44,531 nucleotides of DNA, from positions 1 through 44,531 of IMG/VR virus record IMGVR_UViG_3300031669_000059. One strand, 5' to 3'. Under the pieces are notes generated by a model, which saw nothing but the letters and a program-made list of their open reading frames with translations, ran no database searches and was not told where the DNA came from. The DNA comes from a virus. Within the stretch, counting starts at the first letter, position 1; every line of letters begins with the position of its first letter. Below are positions 13,704 to 21,333 of the stretch, piece by piece. Both the position numbers and the translations under genes were made by a program.

Positions 13704-14056
13704 TCCCCCTTTACAGAGATGGAAAAATCCGCATGCACGGTATACATGTATTCGATGTCTCCGTGAACCTCAGTATCGTAACCGTAGCCGAGCACGAACG
13801 ACTCAGCGTTGTCCGCCAAAGGCAGCCCAGCAGACGCCATCTTGTCTCGAAACTTACGCGTCCCATCGTCCGACTCGTTCATGAATCGCTGGCCAATCCT
13901 CGCCAGCAGGTAAGGCCCATCAAAGAACCCACGGGCCAGCTCGAACTCAGCCACCACCTTTTCAAGTATGGGCATGACACCACTCGGGTACCCATCAGAG
14001 TGCTTATAGAGCCTGACGGGCTCACCAGAAACTTCGATCTGGCAGCGTGTGGACAT
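13700..14056 (-). CDS. Conserved phage protein of the STRCQI...YKHSDGYP type, 118 aa
   Basis: The N-terminus reads MSTRCQIEVSGEPVRLYKHS then DGYPSGVMPIL. I recall this opening from a widespread uncharacterised protein family in phages and bacteria, with a conserved RLYxHxDGYPxGV core. The end is strand-rich (GDIEYMYTVHADFSISVKG). ATG 14056 overlaps the TGA of the upstream gene as TGATG. The function is not known to me. Confidence 0.7.
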   Translation of the reverse strand: MSTRCQIEVSGEPVRLYKHSDGYPSGVMPILEKVVAEFELARGFFDGPYLLARIGQRFMNESDDGTRKFRDKMASAGLPLADNAESFVLGYGYDTEVHGDIEYMYTVHADFSISVKGE

Positions 14057-14628
14057 CACGCACCGCCCTTCAGCGCAGCCTTGATGGCCGCATGGGCACG
14101 CTTCTCGCCCACCTTGATGCCAGCCTCGTGGGCCTTGTCCAGGCGGATGGGCATGGTGGACTTGCCCACCTTAACCATGGTCACCACGTCTGCCTTGTGC
14201 TTGGCCTCAAGCGCCTTGACCTCGGCCTTGTGCTCAGCCTTGAGCTTCTTGATCTCGGCAGCGTGGGCTTTGTCGGCGACGGCCACGGCCTTGCTGCGGA
14301 CCTTCTCCAGCATCGCGCTGAGGTCGCTGGAAGCTTCGACCTTGGGCTTGGCCTCGCGGGGCTTCCGCTCCTTCTTCGCCTTCGGGGCTTCAGCGGCCAC
14401 AGCCTGCTGAGCGCCCTTCTCGACGGCCTGCTCCCACGGGGCCTTGACGGTGGCCACAGCGGGCGGCAGGGGGTTGGCGGCAGCCATGGCCTCCTTGGCG
14501 CTGGGCACGGCCTTCTTGGCCGCAGCGGCGTCGGTGCGGGCCTTGATCCGCGCATTGAGCGCGTCGTCGGCGTCCTTGCGCTTGTCGGCAGCCGTGGGCT
14601 TGGGTGTGGTGGGCTTCTTCTCGGCCAT
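14056..14628 (-). CDS. Ala/Lys-rich basic protein, 190 aa
   Basis: The protein is made largely of Ala, Lys, Glu and Pro, with charged helical blocks (IKKLKAEHKAEVKALEAKHK). The low complexity resembles histone H1-like or nucleoid-associated basic proteins. ATG 14628 has CAGGAGCCATCCAC ahead. A DNA-condensing or host-chromatin role is a guess from composition. No enzyme motif is visible. Confidence 0.65.
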   Translation of the reverse strand: MAEKKPTTPKPTAADKRKDADDALNARIKARTDAAAAKKAVPSAKEAMAAANPLPPAVATVKAPWEQAVEKGAQQAVAAEAPKAKKERKPREAKPKVEASSDLSAMLEKVRSKAVAVADKAHAAEIKKLKAEHKAEVKALEAKHKADVVTMVKVGKSTMPIRLDKAHEAGIKVGEKRAHAAIKAALKGGA

Positions 14629-14646
14629 GTGGATGGCTCCTGGTTG

Positions 14647-14664
14647 GCTCAGCCGGTGCTGAGC
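14647..14664 (-). terminator. Small hairpin downstream of the Imm-5-like gene
   Basis: A perfect 7-bp stem (GCTCAGC 14647-14653 with GCTGAGC 14658-14664) has a 4-base loop. It lies between the stop of the alanine-repeat gene and the ribosome-binding site of the next gene. There is no T tract, so it may act as a weak pause or RNA-processing site rather than a strong terminator. Confidence 0.4.
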
Positions 14665-14674
14665 GGGGTTGAAC

Positions 14675-15280
14675 TTAAAATTTTGAAAGAAGGGCTTCGA
14701 CCACTGAAAAAGGAGCCATTACACGGAGCTGGTCAGCTTGGGCGGCCCGGGCGGAGGCCCAGGCGGAGGCCCAGGCGGCGGCCAGGGTGGACCCCCAGGC
14801 GTCGTCACTGGCGGCGGCCCAGGCGGCACTGGCGGCCCTGGCGGCATCACTGGCGGCCCTAGCGGCATCACTGGCGGACCAGGCGGCCCTGGCGGCCCAG
14901 GCGGCCCAGGCGGCATCACTGGCGGCCCTGGCGGCATCACTGGCGGCCCTGGCGGCATCACTGGCGGCATCACTGGCGGCGTCTAATTCATCTTGTGTGG
15001 CGGCCCCAACCGCGAAACGCTCGGCTACTTCAACGGCAGTTCGGCTCCGGGCATCTGTTAGGAGGTCCCACACCTTTCGGCCATCCACCAAAGGTGTCTC
15101 TCTGGCACACCAGCAGGCATAAAGACGCAGGACTTTATCGTCGGCGTAGTTCAGCTCCTTGAGCAGCCAGAGCATCCAATCCGACCGTCGGCACGTTTGC
15201 CAAGCTGTCTGTGGATCGGGTTGGGATGCCAACCACTCTGCAGCTTCGATGCAGGGGCTCAGGGTTGCGGGAAGTTCCAT
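14675..15280 (-). CDS. Alanine-repeat protein resembling Imm-5-like putative immunity proteins
   Basis: The 201-residue protein has an N-terminal part (CIEAAEWL, TAWQTCRRSDWMLWLLKEL, LRLYACWCARE) followed by an alanine-rich region of roughly heptad AASDAAR units (residues about 100-185). The start AxxWxxCxRxDWMLWL and the Ala-rich tail match my memory of the Imm-5-like 'putative immunity protein' family. ATG 15280 is chosen because GGAGGAACGCC precedes it; in-frame codons further upstream lack this. Phage members are of unknown role and immunity function is unproven here. A promoter-like element lies just upstream. Confidence 0.7.
   Translation of the reverse strand: MELPATLSPCIEAAEWLASQPDPQTAWQTCRRSDWMLWLLKELNYADDKVLRLYACWCARETPLVDGRKVWDLLTDARSRTAVEVAERFAVGAATQDELDAASDAASDAARAASDAARAASDAAWAAWAARAAWSASDAARAASDAARAASAAWAAASDDAWGSTLAAAWASAWASARAAQADQLRVMAPFSVVEALLSKF
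14811..14981. repeat. Tandem 21-base alanine-coding repeat
   Basis: Units of GGCGGCATCACTGGCGGCCC with small variations are repeated in a row inside the alanine-repeat gene. Read in the gene's frame (minus strand) each 21-base unit gives a heptad such as AASDAAR. Repeats of this type expand and shrink by slippage, so length may vary between relatives. It is not a CRISPR array because there are no unique spacers. Confidence 0.85.
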
Positions 15281-15323
15281 GGCGTTCCTCCAGTGAAGGG
15301 TGGGTGCTCTACGGCACGGGCTC

Positions 15324-15360
15324 AGTATACGACCTTTCCACCCGCGCAACCAGTTATTTT
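15324..15360 (-). promoter_or_regulatory. Promoter-like element ahead of the alanine-repeat gene
   Basis: On the minus strand AAAATAACTGGTTGC (15346-15360) is followed by TATACT (15324-15329), 17 bases after TGGTTG. The 14-base block is identical to 9329-9342. The TATACT box is the best of the four copies. It overlaps the end of the 102-aa gene and is about 45 bases from ATG 15280. Confidence 0.5.
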
Positions 15361-15662
15361 TGGCAGGTTTGGCAGAACCAGCGCCAACCACGGAAGTCCT
15401 TAGTTTCGTATAACTTAGGCTCCATGAGCTGACTGCAGTGGGAGCAGCCTTCTAGCTGAACGTATGCGCCGGGGTGCGAGTAGCGGCTCTTCTTGGCCTC
15501 AGTGAGCGCAGACTCCAGCACCTTGATACTCGGCTCAAGCACACCCAAGTGGACCTCGGTGGGCTTGGCGCTGGCTCCCACCAACCCTTTGACGATGTCG
15601 AGTAGGTGCTTGATCTCATCCCCTCTGGCTCTGGCCAGGCCTTCCCAGGTATCGTTGCTCAT
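15354..15662 (-). CDS. Protein with C-terminal zinc ribbon, 102 aa
   Basis: The N-terminal 60 residues are helical (DTWEGLARARGDEIKHLLDI). The C-terminal part has CSHC and CQTC about 30 residues apart, a clear four-Cys zinc ribbon. ATG 15662 is chosen because a GGAG-type site precedes it and it overlaps the stop of the upstream gene. No family is recognised. Confidence 0.68.
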   Translation of the reverse strand: MSNDTWEGLARARGDEIKHLLDIVKGLVGASAKPTEVHLGVLEPSIKVLESALTEAKKSRYSHPGAYVQLEGCSHCSQLMEPKLYETKDFRGWRWFCQTCQK

Positions 15663-15952
15663 GGTTTCTCCTTGTCTGTGGTTGAGTTGAAGTAGAAGTC
15701 GCATAGGTGCTGCACGTAGGGCCTGAGCATGTCGGCCAGCGTGGTGGCCGGGGGCAAGCAGGCGGCCTCGACCAGAGAGCACAGCTCCGTGGTGCTGACC
15801 TGGCACACGCCGCGCGGCCCACTCAGGATGGTGGTGGTGATGATGACTGGCTCGGATAGCTCAATGTGCGGGAAGCTGCGGCTCATGTGGAGCAGCTCCT
15901 CTAGCTGTGAGATGCGGCGTGCCTGGTGGGTGATTACCTCGTCCTTGGTCAT
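15659..15952 (-). CDS. Hypothetical protein, 97 aa
   Basis: The preferred start is ATG 15952 (MTKDEVITHQARRISQLEEL) with TTGGAGATATTT ahead; the upstream TTG would add four residues. It begins with a coiled-coil-like helix and continues with hydrophobic strands (PVIITTTILSG). No family is recognised. Confidence 0.6.
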   Translation of the reverse strand: MTKDEVITHQARRISQLEELLHMSRSFPHIELSEPVIITTTILSGPRGVCQVSTTELCSLVEAACLPPATTLADMLRPYVQHLCDFYFNSTTDKEKP

Positions 15953-16281
15953 AAATATCTCCAATCTGGTGGTAGTTGGGTTGGTTGAATGTCACGAACA
16001 CGGATGCCTTCGCTAGGCATGTTATCGGGACTGCTCCACCACTCATCTTCTGCTAAACCCACGCCGCCGAAGAAGTGGTCTCGGCGCGTTAACCAGAAGT
16101 AGCGGAGTATGATCGTGTAGCGCCTATCGCCTGGGCACGGGACCGCCTCGTAACCCACATTCACGATGCGATCATTACGCCGCCCCAGCTTTCGTAAGTT
16201 TGCTTTGGTTATGTAAATCGGGCTTTCCGTGCAGCGCACATACTCATCTGGTGGAATGTCCCACGTCCAAACGATGCTCAC
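15949..16281 (-). CDS. Hypothetical protein, 110 aa
   Basis: Start is GTG 16281 (then SIVWTWDIPPDEY) behind AAAGGAGG, overlapping the stop of the primase-helicase gene by GTGA. It has many Trp/Tyr/Arg residues and a strand-rich centre (RRYTIILRYFWLTRRDHFFG). No family is recognised. Confidence 0.62.
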   Translation of the reverse strand: MSIVWTWDIPPDEYVRCTESPIYITKANLRKLGRRNDRIVNVGYEAVPCPGDRRYTIILRYFWLTRRDHFFGGVGLAEDEWWSSPDNMPSEGIRVRDIQPTQLPPDWRYL

Positions 16282-18320
16282 AGCACACCTCCTTTGGTGG
16301 CCTCGACATGCTTTCGGATCTGAAGTGGTGTGGCCTTGGCCCACTTCTCAGCGTTGCGGATGATGAAGAACCTATCTTGCCGCTCGGGCTCGTTCTTTGG
16401 GTGCCACCTAAGTTGTTGTATACGCTCAAAACCAGCAGAGCGGAGCGTTTGTGCCATGCCTGTGGCCTTCAGGGTGGTGAAGGCATCCTCCTTCTTGAAC
16501 AAATTAAGCATCTCCTGACTGGTATAGAGGTCTGAGGTAAGTGGGGCGTTGCCGTGGCGCAAGAAGTAGTCGGGTGTGGCCTTGAGCCTGTGGCACCAGT
16601 TCGCATGGCTACTTCGTCCAGCCTCGATCATGTCCTCCTTGGCCGAGGTCATCGGTGGTGCGACGGTGGGGTTGAAGTCGGACAGGTCCACGTTAAGCAG
16701 AAAGTGGTGGACAGCCGAGATGCTATCGGGGTTCTTGAACCAGAGGTCTAGCATGGCGAAGAACTCAGGCTTACGTGCCGTGTCGACCACCTCCCAGATG
16801 AAGAACCGGCGGTCCTTGTCGTCGATGAATACGGCGGATGGACGATTGGAGTTGAAGATGAAGTTGCACACGTTTGGAAGCTCATACTCAGGAATATACT
16901 TCTCGTTTACAGGCACTGTAGGCGATGTGATGAGGCCTTTGATCTGATCCGCCACCTCATGGCTGTCGCTGCCTGTGATCTCATTACCGATGATGAACTG
17001 TTTGTTCTTGACCCAGCCCGTGAAGCTGCCCGCCAAGTCGCGTTGGCCCACCTCTCGCCAATTGTCTTTACCGTAGATGGCACCCAGGATGTAGGCCAGG
17101 AACGACTTGCCGACCCCCTGGTTCTCAGACCAGATAACGACGGCAGACAGCAGCTTCCCGCCTGGGTTCTGAATGGGGTAGGCGGCCCACTGCAAGAACC
17201 ACTTCAGCGCGACCTTGCCTTCGCGGTCGGTGCCGAAGATGTAGTCGAGTAACTGCACAAAGGGCTTAATGTCGCCCTTCTTCGGCTCACTGCCCCACCC
17301 CGACCACAGGTTCAAATCGCACGGGCTCTCCAGAAACCGTGGTTGCCCTGGCGCGTAAGTGATGCTGCTAACACTGGTGCGCAGGGGCCACGACAACCAC
17401 CTGTCAGCCAAGGGCACCAGCTTATAGGACATGTCACCGTCCTTGTTGAGGAGCTGCTCTGGCACACGGTTGTTGTCGTAGTGGGCTTTAAATGATGCAA
17501 GCTGCAGGGGGCGCAGGCTGTTCAAGTCAACGACAGACATGGGGTCGCACACCTTCACGAAGCGCTCGTTCATGCGCCACAACGATTGTGCGATGGTCAT
17601 GCTCTCTTTGCTCTCGCACAACGCCACGAAGTCGTGCAGCGTATGCTCAAGGAAGTAGTCGTCCAGCCCCATCTTACCTCCGCTGATAGGGTCGGGCAGG
17701 TTCACGGTAAATGGAATGGCACCAAAGCTCTCAAGGCGTTGGGCCAGTGTGTTGAGTGCGGCCACGACGTTGGGGTTAGAGCGCCCATCATTATCGAAGC
17801 AGATGATGACCCTGCGCCCCGGCCACTCGATGTCGACCAGCTCGGGGAGCAGGTCGTAGCCTGTCTTGTGGGCCACCAGGTTGGACACACCCCCAAGCCC
17901 GATGGTAGGCACGCCCATGCTGCAGGCCTTGGCGGCCTTAAGCTCACCCTCTGTAAATACGAGGGGGACATCTGTGTCTTTAAGCACAGATGGCCAGTCC
18001 TGACCTACAGGGGCGAAGTAGGCGCACACCCCAATGTTGGACGGCTGCATGTAGCGGATGGGCTTTCCATCCTTCTGAGTGGGCACCGTCGGACCTAGAT
18101 AGCGGATGCGGAAGAAGGGTGGGAAGCCGGGCCTATGGCGCATGGGCTGTGCAGTGCGGGGGTCGATGTAGTTGATGCGCAGGGATGGGCAGGGGGCGAA
18201 GGTGGGCGAGATGCCTGAGGTCTCTTCCGCTGTGAGGGGCTGCATATGAAGCGCGTCCAAGCCAATGGCATCCAACCCGGAACTGCGGAGCTTGTCGATG
18301 GCGAGCAACTTAACGCTCAT
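16278..18320 (-). CDS. Primase-helicase: TOPRIM-like N-terminus with SF3 helicase
   Basis: The 680-residue protein has a TOPRIM-like half with LVFTEGELKAAKA (about 119-131; acidic residue E124) and VIICFDNDG (about 171-179), like DUF3854 primases. The C-terminal half is a superfamily 3 helicase with GVGKSFLA (about 399-406), Walker B-like FIIGNEI (about 439-445) and sensor FIFNSNRP (about 485-492), like the DUF5906 group. Such fused proteins open and prime the origin. It is the second gene left of the origin-like region, coupled by ATGA to both neighbours. With the family A polymerase it would form the core of the phage replisome. Confidence 0.92.
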   Translation of the reverse strand: MSVKLLAIDKLRSSGLDAIGLDALHMQPLTAEETSGISPTFAPCPSLRINYIDPRTAQPMRHRPGFPPFFRIRYLGPTVPTQKDGKPIRYMQPSNIGVCAYFAPVGQDWPSVLKDTDVPLVFTEGELKAAKACSMGVPTIGLGGVSNLVAHKTGYDLLPELVDIEWPGRRVIICFDNDGRSNPNVVAALNTLAQRLESFGAIPFTVNLPDPISGGKMGLDDYFLEHTLHDFVALCESKESMTIAQSLWRMNERFVKVCDPMSVVDLNSLRPLQLASFKAHYDNNRVPEQLLNKDGDMSYKLVPLADRWLSWPLRTSVSSITYAPGQPRFLESPCDLNLWSGWGSEPKKGDIKPFVQLLDYIFGTDREGKVALKWFLQWAAYPIQNPGGKLLSAVVIWSENQGVGKSFLAYILGAIYGKDNWREVGQRDLAGSFTGWVKNKQFIIGNEITGSDSHEVADQIKGLITSPTVPVNEKYIPEYELPNVCNFIFNSNRPSAVFIDDKDRRFFIWEVVDTARKPEFFAMLDLWFKNPDSISAVHHFLLNVDLSDFNPTVAPPMTSAKEDMIEAGRSSHANWCHRLKATPDYFLRHGNAPLTSDLYTSQEMLNLFKKEDAFTTLKATGMAQTLRSAGFERIQQLRWHPKNEPERQDRFFIIRNAEKWAKATPLQIRKHVEATKGGVL

Positions 18321-18577
18321 CCGACTCTCCGCATGGTGGCCTTCACACGACTACCACGGAAGATGATCACAGTCTCAATGGGCTCACCTCGGCGTGCTGA
18401 GAGCAGCAAACGAAGGTAGGAGAATGAGAACTGCATCGCGTGGGCTGCCCACTCGAAGTCCCCGGAAGCTTTCACAGCCTTATCATCGGTCCAAGGCTCG
18501 TAGCCGGGGGCATCCGGCCCATCGGGGCGGGAAAATTGGACCTCGTAGGTATGTCGAGGCCGTCCTCGTCGGGACAT
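18317..18577 (-). CDS. Hypothetical protein, 86 aa, first gene of the early block
   Basis: This basic protein begins MSRRGRPRHTYEVQFSRPD. ATG 18577 follows AAAAGGAGTCCCT, a strong site. It is the first gene left of the intergenic control region and overlaps the primase-helicase start (ATGA), so it may act in replication control. No family is recognised. Confidence 0.68.
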   Translation of the reverse strand: MSRRGRPRHTYEVQFSRPDGPDAPGYEPWTDDKAVKASGDFEWAAHAMQFSFSYLRLLLSARRGEPIETVIIFRGSRVKATMRRVG

Positions 18578-18603
18578 AGGGACTCCTTTTCTAGTAGGAG
18601 TTT

Positions 18604-18635
18604 ATTCTAGGTTCATTCGAGGGTGGGCGCAACCA
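18604..18635 (-). promoter_or_regulatory. Sigma70-like promoter of the leftward early block
   Basis: On the minus strand TGGTTGC (18629-18635) contains TTGCGC, and TAGAAT (18604-18609) follows 17 bases after TTGCGC. This is about 27 bases from the start of the first early gene. The same TGGTTGC core is present at 9329 and 15346. It is the best-placed candidate for the main early promoter. Confidence 0.5.
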
Positions 18636-18802
18636 TGCTACCTTGGGTAAATGTAAAATATGAAGGATCACTACAATTTACCGTAAATGCTTCAGTTCAA
18701 AGTGAAGCACTGAAGCAGGCCAAACGCAATGGTGGCGCGGCTCTTGCCAAATCTGCTTCACTTCATTTCCCATTGTCCCTTACCTCAACTTCCTCCATAT
18801 TC

Positions 18803-18858
18803 CTCTTTAATAATATTATTTATTTTTTTTTTTAAGTAAAGGGTATATAAAAAGAAAC
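18803..18858. other. AT-rich tract, possible DNA-unwinding element
   Basis: This run is almost entirely A and T, including AATAATATTATTTAT and an 11-T run (18823-18833), then AAGTAAAGGGTATATAAAAAG. It stands out sharply against a GC-rich genome. Easily melted DNA flanked by repeats is what an initiator helicase would open. TATATA/TATAAA could also serve as a promoter -10, but no matching -35 is evident. Confidence 0.6.
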
Positions 18859-18904
18859 TTGAAGCAAAACCGCCTGAAAGCCGCGCCATTGCTGACTCTC
18901 CGTC

Positions 18905-18934
18905 TGCTTCACTTTCCCTTTCCAAAGTGAAGCA
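18905..18934. repeat. Perfect 11-bp inverted repeat of the origin region
   Basis: TGCTTCACTTT (18905-18915) and AAAGTGAAGCA (18924-18934) are exact inverted copies with an 8-base spacer. A further TGTGAAGCA follows at 18937. A dimeric DNA-binding protein could bind here. It is the most symmetric pair among the nine repeats. Confidence 0.8.
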
Positions 18935-19051
18935 GGTGTGAAGCATATTTGTAAATTGGCAAGCACTGGCGCGGTTCTAGCCTCGCGTTTAAAGTGAAGC
19001 ACCGTAGCTAATACATGGCGTAAGCCCAAGGTAGCTCCCATACTTCGCCGC

Positions 19052-19576
19052 ATGTTGACGCCAAGGCAGTCCCTTTTCGTGAAGGAATACCTCGTCGACC
19101 TCAACGCGACGCAGGCAGCGATCCGTGCGGGATACTCCGAAAAAGGTGCGATGACACAAGGTTCGCTGCTATTGAGCAACCCAAAGGTCGCGCCAATGCT
19201 AGCTAAAGCGATGGCTGCGCGAGCGAAACGCACCGAGTTCAACGCTGATCGTGTGCTCAAGGAAATTGAGCGTGTGGCGACCGTTGACCCCATCGAGTTG
19301 TTCAACGAAGACGGCACGATGAAGCAGATCAGCGACATCCCCGAGGATGTGCGCAGGGCCATCGCCTCCGTCGATGTCACTGAGCTGTTCGAGTGGGAGG
19401 GTAAGGGTAAGGACAAGCACAAGGTCTGGGTCGGCTACCTCAAGCGCATCAGGCTCGTGCCGAAGAACGAGAGCCTCAACATGGCGGGCAGGCACTTCAA
19501 GATGTTCACCGACGTGCTCGACGTGAACGTGAACGACCTGGCCAGTGCGCTGGACAAGGCCAAGGCGCGGCGATGA
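19052..19576 (+). CDS. terS: Terminase small subunit
   Basis: The 174-residue protein starts MLTPRQSLFVKEYLVDLNAT and continues QAAIRAGYSEKGAM...LLSNPKV. This is the classic helix-turn-helix opening of the Terminase_2-type small subunit, which recognises packaging sites on phage DNA and stimulates the large subunit. The rest is helical (residues 40-170) with charged segments for oligomerisation. The ribosome-binding site is weak (GGTAG is far upstream). It is the first gene of the rightward late block and overlaps the large subunit start (ATGA). Confidence 0.92.
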   Translation: MLTPRQSLFVKEYLVDLNATQAAIRAGYSEKGAMTQGSLLLSNPKVAPMLAKAMAARAKRTEFNADRVLKEIERVATVDPIELFNEDGTMKQISDIPEDVRRAIASVDVTELFEWEGKGKDKHKVWVGYLKRIRLVPKNESLNMAGRHFKMFTDVLDVNVNDLASALDKAKARR

Positions 19577-21126
19577 GCACACTGGCTGCTGCTCCCCGCA
19601 CGCGAGCACAGGTGGAGCAGGAGTTGGTCGAGCTGATCGCAAGCTGCCACGACGACCCCGTAGCCTTCGCCCGTGTGGCGTTTCCATGGGGCGAGGGTGA
19701 GCTGTCCGACTTCCCATGGACCGAGGATGTGTGTGGCCTGGATGACTGGCAGCTCCGTGTGCTGCAGGACATCCGCGACGGGCTGCTCACGCCCACCGAG
19801 GGCATCCAGGTCGTTCAGGAGGCTGTGGCGTCTGGGCACGGTGTAGGCAAGTCCGCGCTCGTGGCCGTCATCATCTTGTGGGCCATCAGCACCGAGCCCA
19901 ACACCAAGGGAATTGTTACTGCGAACACCGAGAAGCAGCTCACCACGAAGACCTGGGCTGAGTTGGCGAAGTGGTTCCGCATGCTGATCTGCAAGCACTG
20001 GTTTGAGCTGACGGCCACTGCGATCTTCGCCCGCGACGAGGCCTACTCGAAGACCTGGCGCGTCGACATGATCCCCTGGTCTGAGAAGAACAGTGAGGCG
20101 TTCGCTGGTCTGCACAACAAGGGCCGACGTGTGCTGCTAGTGTTCGATGAGGCCTCGGCCATCCCCGACACGATATGGGAAGTGGCTGAGGGCGCACTCA
20201 CGGACGAAGACACGCAGATCATTTTCTGCGCGTTCGGCAATCCGACCCGTGCGCGTGGCCGCTTCCGTGACTGCTTCAGCCGGTTCTCACATCGCTGGAA
20301 GCGCTACCAGGTGGACAGCCGCACAGCGCGCATCACGAACAAGAAGCAGCTCCAGGCCTGGATCGACGACTACGGCGTTGAAAGCGACTTCGTGAAGGTG
20401 CGTGTGTTGGGTCAGTTCCCCAGCGCTGATGTGAACGCGCTGTTCCTTGAAGCTGATGTCGACGCCGCGATGAGCCGCCTGCCCAAGAAGGGCTCGTTCG
20501 AGTTCATGGAGAAGGTGCTCGGCGTCGACGTGGCCAGGCAAGGTGGAGACGACAGCGCCATCGCCACGCGCCATGGCAGCCTGATCTACCCACTCCATCG
20601 CATGCACATTCCCGACTCGCAGCTCGTCGCGCAGGCTGTGGCTGTGCATCAGGACGCATTTGCTGGCACGAAGGGCCTCAACGACGACGGCACGCTGGTG
20701 GATGCGACGGGCGGCTACGGCACGGGCGTGGTCGATGCACTGCGTGCGATGAACCGCAGTTGCTTCGAGGTCTACTTCAGCGGCAAGGCCGCAGATCCGC
20801 GCTACTTCAACAAGCGCTCTGAGATGTTCTTCCTGTTCGCCAAGTGGGTGAAGGCGGGTGGCTGCCTACCCAAGGACAAGGCGCTGCGTGAGGAGTTGCT
20901 GGCGATGACCTACAGCTTCCAGGGCGACAAGTTCCGCCTGTGCGAGAAGGACGACATCCGCGAGGAGATCGGTCGCTCGCCCGATGCTGCCGACGCTTGC
21001 GCCTGCACGTTCGCTGTGCCCGTGTCCCCAAGCGCTCCGCAGATCGGATCGCCCATCCACGACGGACGCAGGCAGGCAGGCGTCGTCAACGACTACGACC
21101 CCTTCGACCCGAATAGGAGGATGTGA
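19573..21126 (+). CDS. terL: Terminase large subunit
   Basis: The 517-residue protein is the ATP-driven DNA-packaging motor and head-filling nuclease. The ATPase has Walker A GHGVGKS (about 89-95) and Walker B LLVFDEAS (about 189-196). The C-terminal RNase H-like nuclease shows GVDVARQGGDDSAIA (about 317-331), VDATGGYG (about 376-383) and a late DAADACAC acidic motif (about 471). The length is normal for the family. It sits directly before the portal gene set, as usual. Confidence 0.96.
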   Translation: MSTLAAAPRTRAQVEQELVELIASCHDDPVAFARVAFPWGEGELSDFPWTEDVCGLDDWQLRVLQDIRDGLLTPTEGIQVVQEAVASGHGVGKSALVAVIILWAISTEPNTKGIVTANTEKQLTTKTWAELAKWFRMLICKHWFELTATAIFARDEAYSKTWRVDMIPWSEKNSEAFAGLHNKGRRVLLVFDEASAIPDTIWEVAEGALTDEDTQIIFCAFGNPTRARGRFRDCFSRFSHRWKRYQVDSRTARITNKKQLQAWIDDYGVESDFVKVRVLGQFPSADVNALFLEADVDAAMSRLPKKGSFEFMEKVLGVDVARQGGDDSAIATRHGSLIYPLHRMHIPDSQLVAQAVAVHQDAFAGTKGLNDDGTLVDATGGYGTGVVDALRAMNRSCFEVYFSGKAADPRYFNKRSEMFFLFAKWVKAGGCLPKDKALREELLAMTYSFQGDKFRLCEKDDIREEIGRSPDAADACACTFAVPVSPSAPQIGSPIHDGRRQAGVVNDYDPFDPNRRM

Positions 21127-21128
21127 CC

Positions 21129-21332
21129 ATGTGCCTCGGTGGACCCAACATCCCTGCCGCTACGCCTCCGCCCGTCTCGGCCAAGGTCACGGACCCTGCG
21201 GTCGTCGCGGCGATGGACCGTGAGCGACAACGCCAAGCCGCTGCGGGCGGCAGACAGTCAACCATTCTCACGGGTGGCTCTGGCCTGACCATGCAGCAGG
21301 CCCCGCTCGTCCGCACTGTGCTGGGGCAGTGA
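21129..21332 (+). CDS. Small conserved head-module protein, 67 aa
   Basis: The ATG at 21129 is favoured by the AGGAGG eight bases upstream; an in-frame GTG two codons earlier is possible. The protein is Pro/Ala-rich at the start and has GGRQSTILTGGSGLT and a final VRTVLGQ. I recall similar short ORFs (ILTGP.G.....KTLLG) between terminase and portal in podoviruses. The function is unknown, probably structural. Confidence 0.7.
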   Translation: MCLGGPNIPAATPPPVSAKVTDPAVVAAMDRERQRQAAAGGRQSTILTGGSGLTMQQAPLVRTVLGQ

Positions 21333-21333
21333 T

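Larger units (their letters stand above)
18689..19001. other. Candidate replication origin / divergent control region with iteron-like repeats
   Basis: This stretch lies in the 475-base gene-free gap between the divergent blocks. It holds nine copies of TGAAGCA or its complement (18689, 18703, 18711, 18754, 18860, 18905, 18928, 18939, 18995). Four are within the longer AAAGTGAAGCA (18699, 18905 inverted, 18924, 18991). Outer blocks with CTTGCCAA and GGCGCGG (18734-18763 and 18937-18974) are mirrored around an AT-rich tract near 18803-18858. Iterons plus an AT-rich unwinding region beside a primase-helicase are the hallmarks of an origin. An operator array for a regulator is the alternative. 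The rest of the gap (18636-18688, 19002-19051) shows only a weak TAATAC box. Confidence 0.6.

Noticed and set aside
14811-14981. CRISPR-like repeat run
   Set aside because: Units are contiguous with no unique spacers and encode protein heptads.
14738-14986. Collagen-like Gly-Gly-Pro plus-strand reading
   Set aside because: It is the opposite strand of the alanine heptad repeats. The regular repeat makes a Gly-rich frame by chance.
18623-18835. A 70-residue plus-strand ORF in the control region
   Set aside because: It runs over the iteron repeats and into the AT tract, has no ribosome-binding site and ends in a poly-Phe reading of the T run.
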